NCBI GenBank assembly: GCA_050741915.1
Contig: JBOGEX010000053.1
Location: forward strand, 1 to 54,792
Direction: 5' to 3'
Source: JACCTH01 sp050741915
Lineage (GTDB): Bacteria; Actinomycetota; Acidimicrobiia; Spongiisociales; ZC4RG35
DNA: 54,792 bases
The position numbers were made by a program, and so were the translations under genes. This document shows positions 24,068 to 33,646 of the stretch, in pieces. Below the pieces are notes generated by a model. The model was given only the letters and a program-made list of their open reading frames with translations. It did not search any database and was not told where the DNA came from. Position 1 is the stretch's first letter. Each line of letters opens with the position of its first letter.

Positions 24068-25185
24068 TGGCGGGGCGCCAACCACGAGCCGAGGCCCAGC
24101 GGAACCGCGGCTGCCAGGACCAGCCAGCGCACCACCGGTACGAGGAAAAGCACGCCGAGAGCGGCCATTCCCAGGACGAACCCACCCGGAAGACTGGCTT
24201 TCATCCGCAGCCGGCGTCCGAGGGCTGCGGCGACCGGGACGACACCCGCCAGGGCTCCCATCAGAACCAGTCCTGCCAGCCCAATGGCAAAGGGAAGGAA
24301 CACGATCGCCAAAGGAAAACCGGCGGAGGTCGGAGTCAGCGATAACAGCAACCAGAGGACTCCGAGAACCAGGAGAGGGGAGATGGCGGCGCCGAACCCG
24401 GCCAGCCAGGTCGCCACCAATTTCCTCACCGCCCGGGTCGCCCGCTCCAAGCGCTCTGGCCAAAAGCGGCTGGCAACAAGCCCACCGGCGAGCAGGAACA
24501 ACCAGAGCACGCTCAGGGACAGAAACTGGAGAGCCCTTACCCGGATGTTGACGGGTAGTGGAGTCCGATGGATCAACTCGCCGGGATCGGCCGCCTCGAC
24601 CGCCGCTTCGCGTCTCGAGCGATACGCAATCTCCCCCACCACATCCGTCGTCGGTCCAATCAGAAGGTTTCCCACCGTTATCTCGACCGAGCCCTCGACC
24701 TCGGCCCCAAGCGTCAGGTCCGCGTACCGGCCACGGATGTCGCGACCCACTGATCCCTCGAGGGTTCCATTGCGAGCGAAGGTGATCAGATCGCGCCCGA
24801 TCGAGCCCGGAGCCTCCAGGAGTACCGTCCAGGCGGCGGCGAAGACGTCGTCGGCCACCGAGCCGGTGATCGTGAGAAAGCTTGCGGCCGCCCGGACGGA
24901 ACCGCCGATCTCGCCTTTGATGGTCACCCGGGTCGAGATGGCCGTCACGTCCCCCGTCACGACTCCGTTGATGACCACCTCTTCGAAAGCGGCGGCGACT
25001 AGATCGCCTTCGATCCGGCCATCGACCTGGATCCGGTTCCCGGCCGCCATCAGGTCCTCCTCCACCACCTCCTCTTCCCTCACCAGGACCAGATCGGATT
25101 GGGTTAACTCAGCCGCGGCCGGCTGCGGAATCAATGCGAGGCCCAGGGCTAACGACAAGGCCCACGGCAGCCGACCCCAGATCAA
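24064..25185 (-). CDS. Secreted bactofilin-like beta-helix protein with C-terminal membrane domain
   Basis: 373 residues. A signal peptide (WALSLALGLALIPQPAAA) ends near residue 25. Residues about 40-190 form short repeats with alternating V/I and G-D turns (GRIEGDLVAA, GVVTGDVTAIS, GSVADDVFAA, GSVGRDIRG), as in polymer-forming bactofilin-type beta-helices. The C-terminal half holds about five membrane helices. The repeat domain would face outside the cytoplasm, unlike cytoskeletal bactofilins. The gene is 13 bp downstream of nuoN of cluster 2 and probably transcribed with it. Role unknown; surface polymer or envelope scaffolding is a guess. Confidence 0.75.
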   Translation of the reverse strand: MIWGRLPWALSLALGLALIPQPAAAELTQSDLVLVREEEVVEEDLMAAGNRIQVDGRIEGDLVAAAFEEVVINGVVTGDVTAISTRVTIKGEIGGSVRAAASFLTITGSVADDVFAAAWTVLLEAPGSIGRDLITFARNGTLEGSVGRDIRGRYADLTLGAEVEGSVEITVGNLLIGPTTDVVGEIAYRSRREAAVEAADPGELIHRTPLPVNIRVRALQFLSLSVLWLFLLAGGLVASRFWPERLERATRAVRKLVATWLAGFGAAISPLLVLGVLWLLLSLTPTSAGFPLAIVFLPFAIGLAGLVLMGALAGVVPVAAALGRRLRMKASLPGGFVLGMAALGVLFLVPVVRWLVLAAAVPLGLGSWLAPRQ

Positions 25186-25198
25186 AATCGACTCCAGA

Positions 25199-26668
25199 TC
25201 AAAGCGGCAACGAGATAGCCGTCAGCCGGAGCAGGGGAATCGGGAAGAGACCCAGAACGAGCGTCGCCGCAATGGCGGCCACGAGGACCACCCGCAAGCT
25301 CCTTGATACCGGAAGTGTCTCGTTGGCTTCTGGCTCCTGCATGTACATCGCCACGATCACCCGCAGGTAGATGAAGAAGGAGACCACCGACGCCACCACG
25401 GCCACCACCACCAGCCAACCGAACCCGGCTCGGAAGGCATCCTGAAACACTCCGAACTTGGCAATGAACCCCGAAGTCAAAGGGATACCGGCCATGCCGA
25501 GAAGGAGAATCGTCAGCGCCTGGGCGAGAAGCGGCTGGCGCCGGGCGAGTCCGGCATAGGAGGACAGTGGCGACCCGGCGGATGCCGCCCCACTCACCGC
25601 CGCCACGACCGCGTAGGCGCCAACTAGCTGGATGGCGTAGACGGCCAGGTAGAACCAGATCGATCCCACCCCGCTCGTTCCGGCCACGATCCCGGTGAGG
25701 ATGAAACCGGCGTGGGCGACCCCGGAGTAGGCGAGGAGCCGGCGGAAGTCCGACTGCACGACCGCGAGAAAAGAGCCGAGGAGCATCGAAAGCACCGCCA
25801 GGGCGGCCACCACAGTCCCCCAGGTGCCGACATAGCTCTCAAACCCGGTCACCAAGACGCGCCCCAGGGCGGCAAAGCCTCCCACCTTGGCGAGGGCAGC
25901 CATCAACCCCACCGTCCCCGCCGGCGCTCCCTGATAGACGTCGGGTGCCCAGGCGTGAAACGGGGCGGCGGTGACCTTGAAGGCCAGTCCCACAACGACC
26001 AGCCCGAGACCGATCAAGAGCACCGCCGGTCGGAGGATGATCTCTCGATCGAGGAGGTCACGCTGCTCGAGGAGGTCGAGGGAGCCGGTACCGGCGAAGA
26101 CCAGGGCAACGCCATAGACGAAGATGGCCGAGGCGAAGGAGCCGAGCAGGAAATACTTGATGGCCGCCTCCTCGGACCTCGGCTCCTGGCGGGAGAAGCC
26201 GGCCAGGACGTAGAGGCTGATCGAACCGATCTCCAGCCCCAAGAACATCATCACCAGGTGCGGAGTCGAGGCCAGGATGATGAATCCGGCGACAGAAAGC
26301 AGGAGCAGGGCCAGCGCTTCCGCCGCTCTCCGCCCCAGGCCCTCGAAGAACTTGGCGCCGGCACCTACTCCCAAGGCGGCGACGGTGAGAAGGAGCAAGC
26401 TGGCGAAAATCGCATAGCGATCGATCACCACCATCCCTCCGAAGGGCAGCACACTCCCGGTTGTCTCGCCGGCCTCGAACCGCCTTAGCCACCATCCTTG
26501 TAGGCCTGTCCCCAAGGCGGCCAAGAGAAGAAGGCCAACCGCAAGGAGATTGAGCCGGCTCGGATGAGGTTTCCACTGGACATCGACGAGCAAGACCAGC
26601 ACCGCCCCTAGTCCCAGCACCAGCAAAGGAAGAATCGCGAGCCAGTTGATCTCGGGCGGAGGGATCAC
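25199..26668 (-). CDS. nuoN: NADH-quinone oxidoreductase subunit N (cluster 2)
   Basis: 489-residue antiporter-like subunit with about 14 helices, conserved Glu in LVMMFLGLEIGSISLYVLAG and the PFHAWAPDVYQGAPAGTVGL lysine-helix motif. It begins within the last codons of nuoM (4-bp overlap). Only modestly like the cluster 1 NuoN, so the two clusters are not recent duplicates. Confidence 0.93.
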   Translation of the reverse strand: MIPPPEINWLAILPLLVLGLGAVLVLLVDVQWKPHPSRLNLLAVGLLLLAALGTGLQGWWLRRFEAGETTGSVLPFGGMVVIDRYAIFASLLLLTVAALGVGAGAKFFEGLGRRAAEALALLLLSVAGFIILASTPHLVMMFLGLEIGSISLYVLAGFSRQEPRSEEAAIKYFLLGSFASAIFVYGVALVFAGTGSLDLLEQRDLLDREIILRPAVLLIGLGLVVVGLAFKVTAAPFHAWAPDVYQGAPAGTVGLMAALAKVGGFAALGRVLVTGFESYVGTWGTVVAALAVLSMLLGSFLAVVQSDFRRLLAYSGVAHAGFILTGIVAGTSGVGSIWFYLAVYAIQLVGAYAVVAAVSGAASAGSPLSSYAGLARRQPLLAQALTILLLGMAGIPLTSGFIAKFGVFQDAFRAGFGWLVVVAVVASVVSFFIYLRVIVAMYMQEPEANETLPVSRSLRVVLVAAIAATLVLGLFPIPLLRLTAISLPL

Positions 26669-28197
26669 TCGCCCTCCCCGATCATCAGCACTTGATTCAA
26701 TCGACCTGGAGCCGGGGAGACAAAATCAGTCGTGGCTTCGATTCGGTCGAGCACCGCCTCGGCTGAGGGTTGGACTCGATCGAGCAACACCTTCGGGTAG
26801 AGGCCGATCACCAGCATCAGGATGACCAACGGCGCCAGCAGCATCTTCTCGCGGAGATTGAGGTCGAGAAGCTTCTGGTTCTCCGGTTTGTCGGGGACAC
26901 CGGTGAACGCCCGCTCGTAGGCCCACAAGAGGTAGATGGCGGCGAGCACCACGCCGGCGGCGGCGATGATGGTGTGAACAGGAAGGGTCGGAAACGAACC
27001 GATGAGAACCATGAACTCGCCGATGAATCCATTGAGGCCGGGAAGACCAATCGAGGCGAAGGCGGTAAAGAGAAACACCGCCGCGTAAGCGGGCATCACC
27101 TTCGCCAATCCGCCGAAGTCGGCGATCTGCTTGGTGTGACGGCGGTCGTAGATCATCCCGACGAGAAGGAAGAGCGCTCCGGTGGTGATGCCGTGGTTGA
27201 TGTTCTGGACAGCTCCCCCGGCCACTCCTCCCGAGGTAAGGGCGAAGGTACCCAGAACGATAAAACCGAGGTGAGAGACCGAGGAATAGGCGACCAGCTT
27301 CTTCAGATCAGGTTGCACGATGGCCACCACCGCCCCGTAGACGATGCCAATCACCGCCAACGCCGCCATGATCGGGACGAAATCGACCGAGGCCTGCGGG
27401 AAGAGTCCGAGGTTGAAGCGAACCAGGCCATAGGTTCCGAGCTTGAGGAGCACTGCCGCCAGCAACACCGAGCCCGCAGTCGGTGCCTCTACGTGCGCAT
27501 CGGGGAGCCAGGTGTGAAGGGGAAACATCGGCACCTTGATCGCAAAGGCGAGGGCGAAAGCGGCGAACAGCCAGCGGCTCGTCGATTGATCGATGCTGAG
27601 ATTGAGAAGATCGGTGTAGGCGAAGGAGGGGGCGCCACCGTCCCGCTCAGACAACGCCGCCAAGGCGATGATCGCGGCCAGCATCAGCGCTGATCCGAAG
27701 GCGGTGAAGAGGAAGAACTTGACTGCCGCGTAGACCCGGCGCTCGCCCCCCCAGATGCCGATGATGAAGTACATCGGAATGAGGATCGCCTCGAAGAAAA
27801 CGAAAAAGAGCAAGAGGTCAAGGGCGAGGAAGACGCCGATCAGCCCGGCCTCGAGCAGGAGCGTGTACATCACGAACTCCCTCAGGCGGTGAGTGATCGC
27901 CACCGAGGCCGCCAGCGAGATGGGAACCAGCAAGGCCGTGAGGACCACCAGGGGAAGCGAAATGCCGTCGACGCCCAGGTACCAGGAGAAGCCCCAGGGC
28001 GCATACAGCACCGAGCGCTCGACATGTTGGAACCCGGGCTCGCCAGCGGTGAACTCGGCAAAGAGAAAGGCGGACAAGGCCAGAGGGGCGATGGAGAGGG
28101 TGACGCCGATCGGCAGAAAAAGCTCGCTCCGCCGGCGCGGGATCAGGGCGACGATCAAGGCCGCCACCGCCGGAAGCACGATCAACGCAGTCAACAT
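26665..28197 (-). CDS. nuoM: NADH-quinone oxidoreductase subunit M (cluster 2)
   Basis: 510-residue antiporter-like subunit with Glu in LLFFVFFEAILIPMYFIIGI, PMFPLHTWLPDAHVEAPTAG and AYSSVSHLGFIVLGTFALTS. The ATG at 28197 (MLTALIVLPAVAALIV) lies 7 bp after the nuoL stop; the longer frame reads Cys/Trp/Gly-rich sequence antisense in character within nuoL. Proton-pumping subunit of the distal membrane arm. Confidence 0.93.
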   Translation of the reverse strand: MLTALIVLPAVAALIVALIPRRRSELFLPIGVTLSIAPLALSAFLFAEFTAGEPGFQHVERSVLYAPWGFSWYLGVDGISLPLVVLTALLVPISLAASVAITHRLREFVMYTLLLEAGLIGVFLALDLLLFFVFFEAILIPMYFIIGIWGGERRVYAAVKFFLFTAFGSALMLAAIIALAALSERDGGAPSFAYTDLLNLSIDQSTSRWLFAAFALAFAIKVPMFPLHTWLPDAHVEAPTAGSVLLAAVLLKLGTYGLVRFNLGLFPQASVDFVPIMAALAVIGIVYGAVVAIVQPDLKKLVAYSSVSHLGFIVLGTFALTSGGVAGGAVQNINHGITTGALFLLVGMIYDRRHTKQIADFGGLAKVMPAYAAVFLFTAFASIGLPGLNGFIGEFMVLIGSFPTLPVHTIIAAAGVVLAAIYLLWAYERAFTGVPDKPENQKLLDLNLREKMLLAPLVILMLVIGLYPKVLLDRVQPSAEAVLDRIEATTDFVSPAPGRLNQVLMIGEGE

Positions 28198-28204
28198 CCC
28201 GAGC

Positions 28205-30091
28205 TCACACCCCTCGCCAAACCAGCCAGGCGAGCACCGCCAGAGTCCCGGCGGTGAACACAACCCCGTAACTGCGAACCAGTCCGGGTTGAATTGCCCT
28301 GGCCCTGCCGGCCACCGCCCGCACCAACCGGCCTGCCCCATTCACGGCCCCATCGATGACCGGCAGATCGAATCGGAAGGCTGTTTCTTCGGCCAATCGC
28401 CGGCCCGGCTTGACCACCGTGGCGCCGTAGATGTCGTCGACCCGATAGCCGCTCCGCCACAAGACCCACAGCGGTCCAAAGGCGTCCTCGAACCGACGCC
28501 ACAAATCCGCCGGACGGTTGTAGGCGAAAAACGCCGCCGCCGCTCCGGCGATGCCTGCCACCACCGAGAGGCCAGCCAGGATGGCGAACATCAGCCAACC
28601 TTCGGGCGGATGAGCGAGGTTCACTCCTTCGAATGAGGGCTCGAGGAAATGCTCGAGCCCGGTGCGAAACGGGGTGTTGAAGAAGCCCCCGACGACCGAC
28701 AGCACCGCCAGCACAACCAGCGGCAGCGTCATCACCCGCGGCGACTCGTGCGGATGGACCTCGAAGTCCCATCGGGGCTCACCCATAAACACGAGGACGA
28801 ATTGCCGGGTCATATAGAAAGCGGTCAGCAAGGCCGTCACCAAGCCGACGATCCAAAGTACGGAGAACCAGCCACCCCGGGCGAAGGCGACGCCGAGAAT
28901 CTCGTCTTTCGACCAGAAACCAGCCAGAGGGGGGATCCCGGCGATGGCGATGGTGCCGATGGCCATCGTTGTCGCCGTGACCGGCATCTTCTTTCGGAGC
29001 CCGCCCATCTTGTCCATGTCCTGCTCATCGGCCATGGCATGGATCACCGAGCCTGCTCCGAGAAAGAGGAGGGCCTTGAAGAAGGCATGGGTCATGAGAT
29101 GGAACATCCCCGCCACGTGCCCGGCCGCCCCCACTGCCAGGAACATATAACCGAGTTGGGAGATGGTCGAGTAGGCCAGCACCCGTTTGATGTCCTTTTG
29201 GGCTAAAGCGATCGTTGCCGCCCAGAGCGCCGTGGCCGCCCCGACAGATGCGACGACCGGTCCGGCGACAGGCGACAGTTCGAAGATCGAGGCCGAACGG
29301 GCGATGACATATACCCCCGCCGTCACCATCGTCGCGGCGTGGATCAGCGCCGAGACCGGGGTCGGCCCTTCCATCGCATCGGGAAGCCAGACGTAAAGAG
29401 GGATCTGAGCGGACTTGCCCGCGGCCCCCACCAGGATGAGAAGCCCGATGGCGGTAGCCATTCCGGAGCTGAGGACCTCCGGGGCCGGTTCGAAAATGTC
29501 CTCGAACGACAGGGTGTGAAAGGCCGAGAAGATCAACATCAGCGCGATCAGAAATCCGAGGTCGCCGATGCGATTGACGATGAAAGCCTTCTTGCCGGCA
29601 GCAGCGGCAATGGGTTTGGTAAACCAGAACGAAACCAGGAGGTAAGAACAGAGGCCGACGAGCTCCCAGCCCATGAAGAGCATGGCGAAGTTGCCCGCCA
29701 GCACCAGCGTCAGCATCGAGGCTACGAACAGATTCAGGTAAACGAAGAAACGACTGAAGCGGGGGTCGCCGTGCATATAACCCACCGCATAGAGATGGAT
29801 TAGGGCTCCGACCCCACAGATGATCAGCGTCATCAGGACCGAGAGTGGATCCCAGTTGATCTCGAACGTGGCGCCGATCGCCGGCATCCAATCCCACATG
29901 GTGACCACGGTGGGAAGAGCATCGCCAGAGAAGAAGGGAAGTCCCGCCCCCAGTCCTAATGCGAAAGAGCCTGCCACGGCCAGAGTGGCGAGATAGCCCG
30001 CCCGCGGCTCTCCAACTCGCTTGCCGAAGAAGTGGAGGAAAGTGGCTGATGCCAGCGGGAGGGCGATGATCAGCCACAGAAGCGAGGTCAA
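28205..30091 (-). CDS. nuoL: NADH-quinone oxidoreductase subunit L (cluster 2)
   Basis: 628 residues, the usual NuoL length. Conserved Glu in AMLFMGWELVGLCSYLLVSF, IPLYVWLPDAMEGPTPVSAL, AYSTISQLGYMFLAVG, and a C-terminal lateral helix ending in a last membrane anchor. It starts 4 bp after nuoK. Distal proton pump of the full 14-subunit enzyme. Confidence 0.95.
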   Translation of the reverse strand: MTSLLWLIIALPLASATFLHFFGKRVGEPRAGYLATLAVAGSFALGLGAGLPFFSGDALPTVVTMWDWMPAIGATFEINWDPLSVLMTLIICGVGALIHLYAVGYMHGDPRFSRFFVYLNLFVASMLTLVLAGNFAMLFMGWELVGLCSYLLVSFWFTKPIAAAAGKKAFIVNRIGDLGFLIALMLIFSAFHTLSFEDIFEPAPEVLSSGMATAIGLLILVGAAGKSAQIPLYVWLPDAMEGPTPVSALIHAATMVTAGVYVIARSASIFELSPVAGPVVASVGAATALWAATIALAQKDIKRVLAYSTISQLGYMFLAVGAAGHVAGMFHLMTHAFFKALLFLGAGSVIHAMADEQDMDKMGGLRKKMPVTATTMAIGTIAIAGIPPLAGFWSKDEILGVAFARGGWFSVLWIVGLVTALLTAFYMTRQFVLVFMGEPRWDFEVHPHESPRVMTLPLVVLAVLSVVGGFFNTPFRTGLEHFLEPSFEGVNLAHPPEGWLMFAILAGLSVVAGIAGAAAAFFAYNRPADLWRRFEDAFGPLWVLWRSGYRVDDIYGATVVKPGRRLAEETAFRFDLPVIDGAVNGAGRLVRAVAGRARAIQPGLVRSYGVVFTAGTLAVLAWLVWRGV

Positions 30092-30095
30092 CCGT

Positions 30096-30407
30096 TCAAC
30101 CCGCCATCTCGGCTAGCTCGTCCACCGAAGCCGACTGTCGCCGTCGGAAGATGGCAACGATGATCGCCAATCCCACGACGACTTCCGCCGCCGCCACCAC
30201 CAGAACAAAGAACACAGCCATCTGGCCGTCGAGGCTGCCGAGCGCCCGTCCGGCGGCGACAAACGTGAGATTGACCGCGTTCAACATCAGCTCGATGCAC
30301 ATGAACATGACCAGAGCGTTGCGCCGGATGAGGATGCCAAGAGTGCCGACTGCGAACAGCAACGCTGCCAGCGTCATGTACCAGCCCGGGGTGACGACCA
30401 GGCTCAC
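30096..30407 (-). CDS. nuoK: NADH-quinone oxidoreductase subunit K (cluster 2)
   Basis: 103 residues, three helices, both proton-path Glu visible (FMCIELMLNAVNL and AAAEVVVGLAIIVAIFR). The GTG at 30407 forms a GTGA overlap with the nuoJ stop; longer frames are antisense-like and rejected. Confidence 0.93.
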   Translation of the reverse strand: MSLVVTPGWYMTLAALLFAVGTLGILIRRNALVMFMCIELMLNAVNLTFVAAGRALGSLDGQMAVFFVLVVAAAEVVVGLAIIVAIFRRRQSASVDELAEMAG

Positions 30408-30955
30408 GAGCCCGGTTCCTCCTCGACCCGGCTGACGATAGGTCGGCGGGTCGAGGCGAGAGCGATGGCGCCGGCGGCGGCGATCGTGAGCAGCAAGGCC
30501 GTTGCTTCGAACGCCAACACCCAATCGGTGAACATAGGCTCCGCCAGCGCCTGCACAGTTCCGTTCGTGCGTTGCACATCGGCAGGGACGGTTACCAGTG
30601 GCAGCCAAGTGAATCGACCTCGCGCAACGAGTGCCACCCCCAGGCCGACTGCTATCAGACCCAATGCTATCGCCAGTCGCCGCTGGTGGGGAATCGTCTC
30701 CGTCGTGCTCTCCTCTTTGTCGACCCCGATCAACATGATCACGAAGAGGAAAAGGGTCATCACAGCCCCGGCGTAGACAATCACTTGCACCGCCGCCACA
30801 AAGTGGGCGAGCTGCATCACATAGAGGACCGCGATGGCGAAGAGGGTGGCCAACAGGCCCAGGGCCGAGTACACCGGGTTGCGAGCTCTGATCACCGTCA
30901 CTCCGCCGGCCAGAGAGGCTGCAGCCATTAGGGCGAACACGATCAACTCAACCAT
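30404..30955 (-). CDS. nuoJ: NADH-quinone oxidoreductase subunit J (cluster 2)
   Basis: 183-residue five-helix subunit. Conserved HFVAAVQVIVYAGAVMTLFL followed by FVIMLIG in helix three. It overlaps nuoK by four bases and lies 18 bp from nuoI. Confidence 0.93.
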   Translation of the reverse strand: MVELIVFALMAAASLAGGVTVIRARNPVYSALGLLATLFAIAVLYVMQLAHFVAAVQVIVYAGAVMTLFLFVIMLIGVDKEESTTETIPHQRRLAIALGLIAVGLGVALVARGRFTWLPLVTVPADVQRTNGTVQALAEPMFTDWVLAFEATALLLTIAAAGAIALASTRRPIVSRVEEEPGS

Positions 30956-30973
30956 GGGCCGATACCACCACGG

Positions 30974-31603
30974 TTAAGCGTCTCGCTCCTCTTGGGTTGG
31001 CTCCGGAGCCCACGACGCCGGCCCGGGCGTCCCCTGCCACCCCTGAACTCCCTCGTAGGCGGCGACGCCGCTCGGGGCCGTCGCCCGCAACCACCCGTCG
31101 GCAGTGTCGAGCTCGGAGTATCGAGCTAGGGGGTCATCGGGGAACATGTGCGGAACCGAACCGTCCGGTCGCATCAAGAGTTCCTGTCTGGTGTAGATGG
31201 CATCGGCCCGGTTGGCAGTCGACATCTCGAAAAGATGAGTCATCGTGATCGCCTCGGTGGGACAGGCCTCGACACAAAGCCCGCAAAAAATGCAGCGGAG
31301 CATGTTGATCTCGTACACGTAGCCATAGCGCTCGCCCGGGCTGACCGGTTTGTCGGTGGGGTTGTCCCGACCTCGCACGTAGATGCAACGGGCCGGGCAG
31401 GCACCGGCACAGAGCTCGCAGCCGATGCATTTCTCCATTCCGTCTGGATAACGATTGAGAACATGGCGGCCGTGAAAACGCTGCGGCTTCTTCCGAAACT
31501 CTTGGGGATACTTGGTGGTGACGAGGCCATCGCCGAAGACGGTGTCGACCATCACCCTTCCCGTCACTCGCAGTCCCTTGAGGAACGCTCCCAGTCCTGC
31601 CAT
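30974..31603 (-). CDS. nuoI: NADH-quinone oxidoreductase subunit I (cluster 2)
   Basis: 209 residues with two [4Fe-4S] motifs, CIGCELCAGACP and CIFCGLCVEACP. It has a longer C-terminal tail (about 60 residues, with GWQGTPGPASWAPEPTQEER) than the 162-residue copy of cluster 1. The ATG at 31603 (MAGLGAFLKGLRVTG) overlaps the nuoH stop codon at 31603-31605. Confidence 0.93.
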   Translation of the reverse strand: MAGLGAFLKGLRVTGRVMVDTVFGDGLVTTKYPQEFRKKPQRFHGRHVLNRYPDGMEKCIGCELCAGACPARCIYVRGRDNPTDKPVSPGERYGYVYEINMLRCIFCGLCVEACPTEAITMTHLFEMSTANRADAIYTRQELLMRPDGSVPHMFPDDPLARYSELDTADGWLRATAPSGVAAYEGVQGWQGTPGPASWAPEPTQEERDA

Positions 31604-32679
31604 CAGGCGCTCCAGGGAAGTCCGAATTGGCGGACGGAGATGGCCACTGTCGAGAGCACCAGCCAGACCAGTGCCGCCGGGATCAACCGCTTCCATCCGA
31701 GCTGCATTAGTTGGTCATAACGAAGCCGGGGCATAGTGGCTCTGATCCAGAAGAAGGCGAAAATGATGGCGTAGGTCTTGATCAAGAGCCAGACGGTGGG
31801 GAGCACCGCCGAGATCCAGGCGGGGATCTGGCCGTCAAAGGTGGGACCGTTCCATCCCCCGAAGAAGAGGGTGGCGCAGATGGCCGACATCGAAAAGATG
31901 TTGATGTACTCGGCCAGTTGATACATGGCAAAGCGCATCCCCGAATACTCGGTGTGAAAGCCTCCCACCAGCTCTTGCTCGGCCTCGACCAAATCGAAGG
32001 GAGCACGGTTGGTCTCGGCGATGATGGCCAGGAAGAAGATGATGAAGGCCACGAGTTGCGGGAAGAGGTTCCAGCGGGGAATGAACCCGAGGTAGGTACC
32101 GGCCTGGCTTTCCACGATGCCGGCCAGTGAGAGGGTTCCGCCGGCTCTGGTCGAAGAGAACATCACCACCGAGACGATTGAGAGACCGATGGCGGCCTCG
32201 TAGGAGATCGCCTGGGCTGTCGCCCGCACCCCACCGAGCAGCGGGTACTTGGAGCCGGACGACCAGCCGGCCAGCACAACCGCATACACGGCAAGTGACG
32301 ACATGGCCAGGACGAATAGCACCCCGACATTGAGGTCGGCGCCTTGGAGGAGAACCTCGCGACCGGCGATCGTGAATGGCCGCCCGAAAGGAACCACCAT
32401 GAAGAGGAGGAGGGCGGGGATAACGGCCAGGAAGGGGGCGAGGACGAACATCCCGTACTCGACCTTGCTCGGGGTGATTTGCTCCTTGAAGAAGAGTTTG
32501 AGCCCGTCGGCGACGGTCTGGAGGAGGCCAAAAGGGCCGGCCCGATCGGGACCGACCCGGTTCTGCATATCGGCGATTGTCTTTCGTTCGAGCCACACGT
32601 TGAAGATCGTGGTGACGAGGAGAAGAACGAAAACCGCCAGCACCCGCCCGACGACGATCAGGATGTCGAGGCCGTCCAT
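31603..32679 (-). CDS. nuoH: NADH-quinone oxidoreductase subunit H (cluster 2)
   Basis: 358 residues with the classical signature NVWLERKTIADMQNRVGPDR followed by AGPFGLLQTVADGLKLFFKE, and the quinone-site loop ETNRAPFDLVEAEQELVGGF. The ATG at 32679 lies 9 nt after a TATTCT box (minus strand, 32694-32689), so the longer frame to 32718, which would translate this promoter, is rejected. The gene needs its own promoter because two plus-strand genes separate it from nuoG. Confidence 0.92.
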   Translation of the reverse strand: MDGLDILIVVGRVLAVFVLLLVTTIFNVWLERKTIADMQNRVGPDRAGPFGLLQTVADGLKLFFKEQITPSKVEYGMFVLAPFLAVIPALLLFMVVPFGRPFTIAGREVLLQGADLNVGVLFVLAMSSLAVYAVVLAGWSSGSKYPLLGGVRATAQAISYEAAIGLSIVSVVMFSSTRAGGTLSLAGIVESQAGTYLGFIPRWNLFPQLVAFIIFFLAIIAETNRAPFDLVEAEQELVGGFHTEYSGMRFAMYQLAEYINIFSMSAICATLFFGGWNGPTFDGQIPAWISAVLPTVWLLIKTYAIIFAFFWIRATMPRLRYDQLMQLGWKRLIPAALVWLVLSTVAISVRQFGLPWSA

Positions 32680-32738
32680 TCGCTGCGGAGAATAGGGAGC
32701 GCTGTTTGACCCCAACAAACCAGGCCTAAGTTGGCGCC
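32680..32738. promoter_or_regulatory. Divergent promoter region of nuoH (cluster 2) and the cyclase-like gene
   Basis: Minus strand: TTGTTG, 18 bp, TATTCT, then 9 nt to the nuoH ATG, giving a near-leaderless start. Plus strand: TTGACC (32706-32711) lies at a plausible -35 position for the cyclase-like gene, but the -10 is weak. Confidence 0.5.
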
Positions 32739-33581
32739 ATGAAGGACGTGCGCCGGTCCCCGGAGGCCAAGGCTCTCCTCTCGTCAGTGGTTCTTGACCC
32801 GGTTTATCGCAAATGGCGTGGCACCCATTGGGTACTGGCCGACTTGGCCGACATCGGCTATCCCCCCAGAGCGAAGGAACTCAAGCCACTGATCGACCTG
32901 GTGGTGGACAGATGGTTGGGACCGCAGTTCTATCGAGAGGAAGGTCACGGGGCCGTGCCATTCGTCGCCGGTCGTTATCGGCGGTGTGGGTCCCAGCAAG
33001 GCAATGCCCTGCGCACCATGCTCAAGCTCGGCCTCGCCGATGACCGTGCCCACCAGTTGGCCGAGAGACTCATGCACTGGCAATGGCCAGACGGCGGTTG
33101 GAACTGCGACCGTCATCGGTCGGCGGACACTTCCTCGTTCATGGAAACTTTGCTGCCGATGCGGGGCCTCGGGGCCTATGCGGAATGGTCGGGTGAAAAA
33201 AGCGCGGCCGCGGCGGCGCGGCAGGCGGCCGAGGTGTTCTTATCGCGGAAACTTTTTCTCCGTCGGCGGGACGGAAAGCCCATGAGCTCCGATTTCATGC
33301 GGCTCCACTACCCCCTCTACTGGCACTACGACTTTCTCGGCGGCCTGGTCGGGATGAAAGAACTCGGATTAATCGGCGACCCTCGCTGCGAGCCGGCGAT
33401 GGAGTTGCTCGAATCGAAACGCCTTCCGGATGGCGGTTGGCCGGCGGAGGCCAAGTGGTACAAGGTTTCGGAAGGCCCCGGCCCGGGGATCTCGGCGGTC
33501 GACTGGGGCGGTGTAAACCAGAGAGCCTCGAACCCCTGGGTGACCCGGGATGCCCTGTCGGTGATGGCTGCAACCGTTTAG
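32739..33581 (+). CDS. Squalene-cyclase/prenyltransferase-fold protein of unknown function
   Basis: 280 residues. Terpenoid-cyclase-type alpha/alpha repeats are suggested by two QW-like motifs (WQWPDGGWNCD at about 112-122 and KRLPDGGWPAEAKW near 225-238). The length is under half that of squalene-hopene cyclase and no DXDD catalytic motif is visible, so it is unlikely to cyclise squalene. The C-terminus ends NPWVTRDALSVMAATV, typical of small uncharacterised members of the fold. It lies on the plus strand within the minus-strand nuo cluster 2, before an EamA gene. Confidence 0.65.
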   Translation: MKDVRRSPEAKALLSSVVLDPVYRKWRGTHWVLADLADIGYPPRAKELKPLIDLVVDRWLGPQFYREEGHGAVPFVAGRYRRCGSQQGNALRTMLKLGLADDRAHQLAERLMHWQWPDGGWNCDRHRSADTSSFMETLLPMRGLGAYAEWSGEKSAAAAARQAAEVFLSRKLFLRRRDGKPMSSDFMRLHYPLYWHYDFLGGLVGMKELGLIGDPRCEPAMELLESKRLPDGGWPAEAKWYKVSEGPGPGISAVDWGGVNQRASNPWVTRDALSVMAATV

Positions 33582-33646
33582 AGATCGTCGGGGTTCATTT
33601 CAGAAAACGTGTGGCATTTCTCTCCTCGACAGGGCGTTTTCACTAC

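Noticed and set aside
32127..32709. Plus-strand frames opposite nuoH of cluster 2
   Set aside because: Shadow of a conserved gene; no independent coding evidence.
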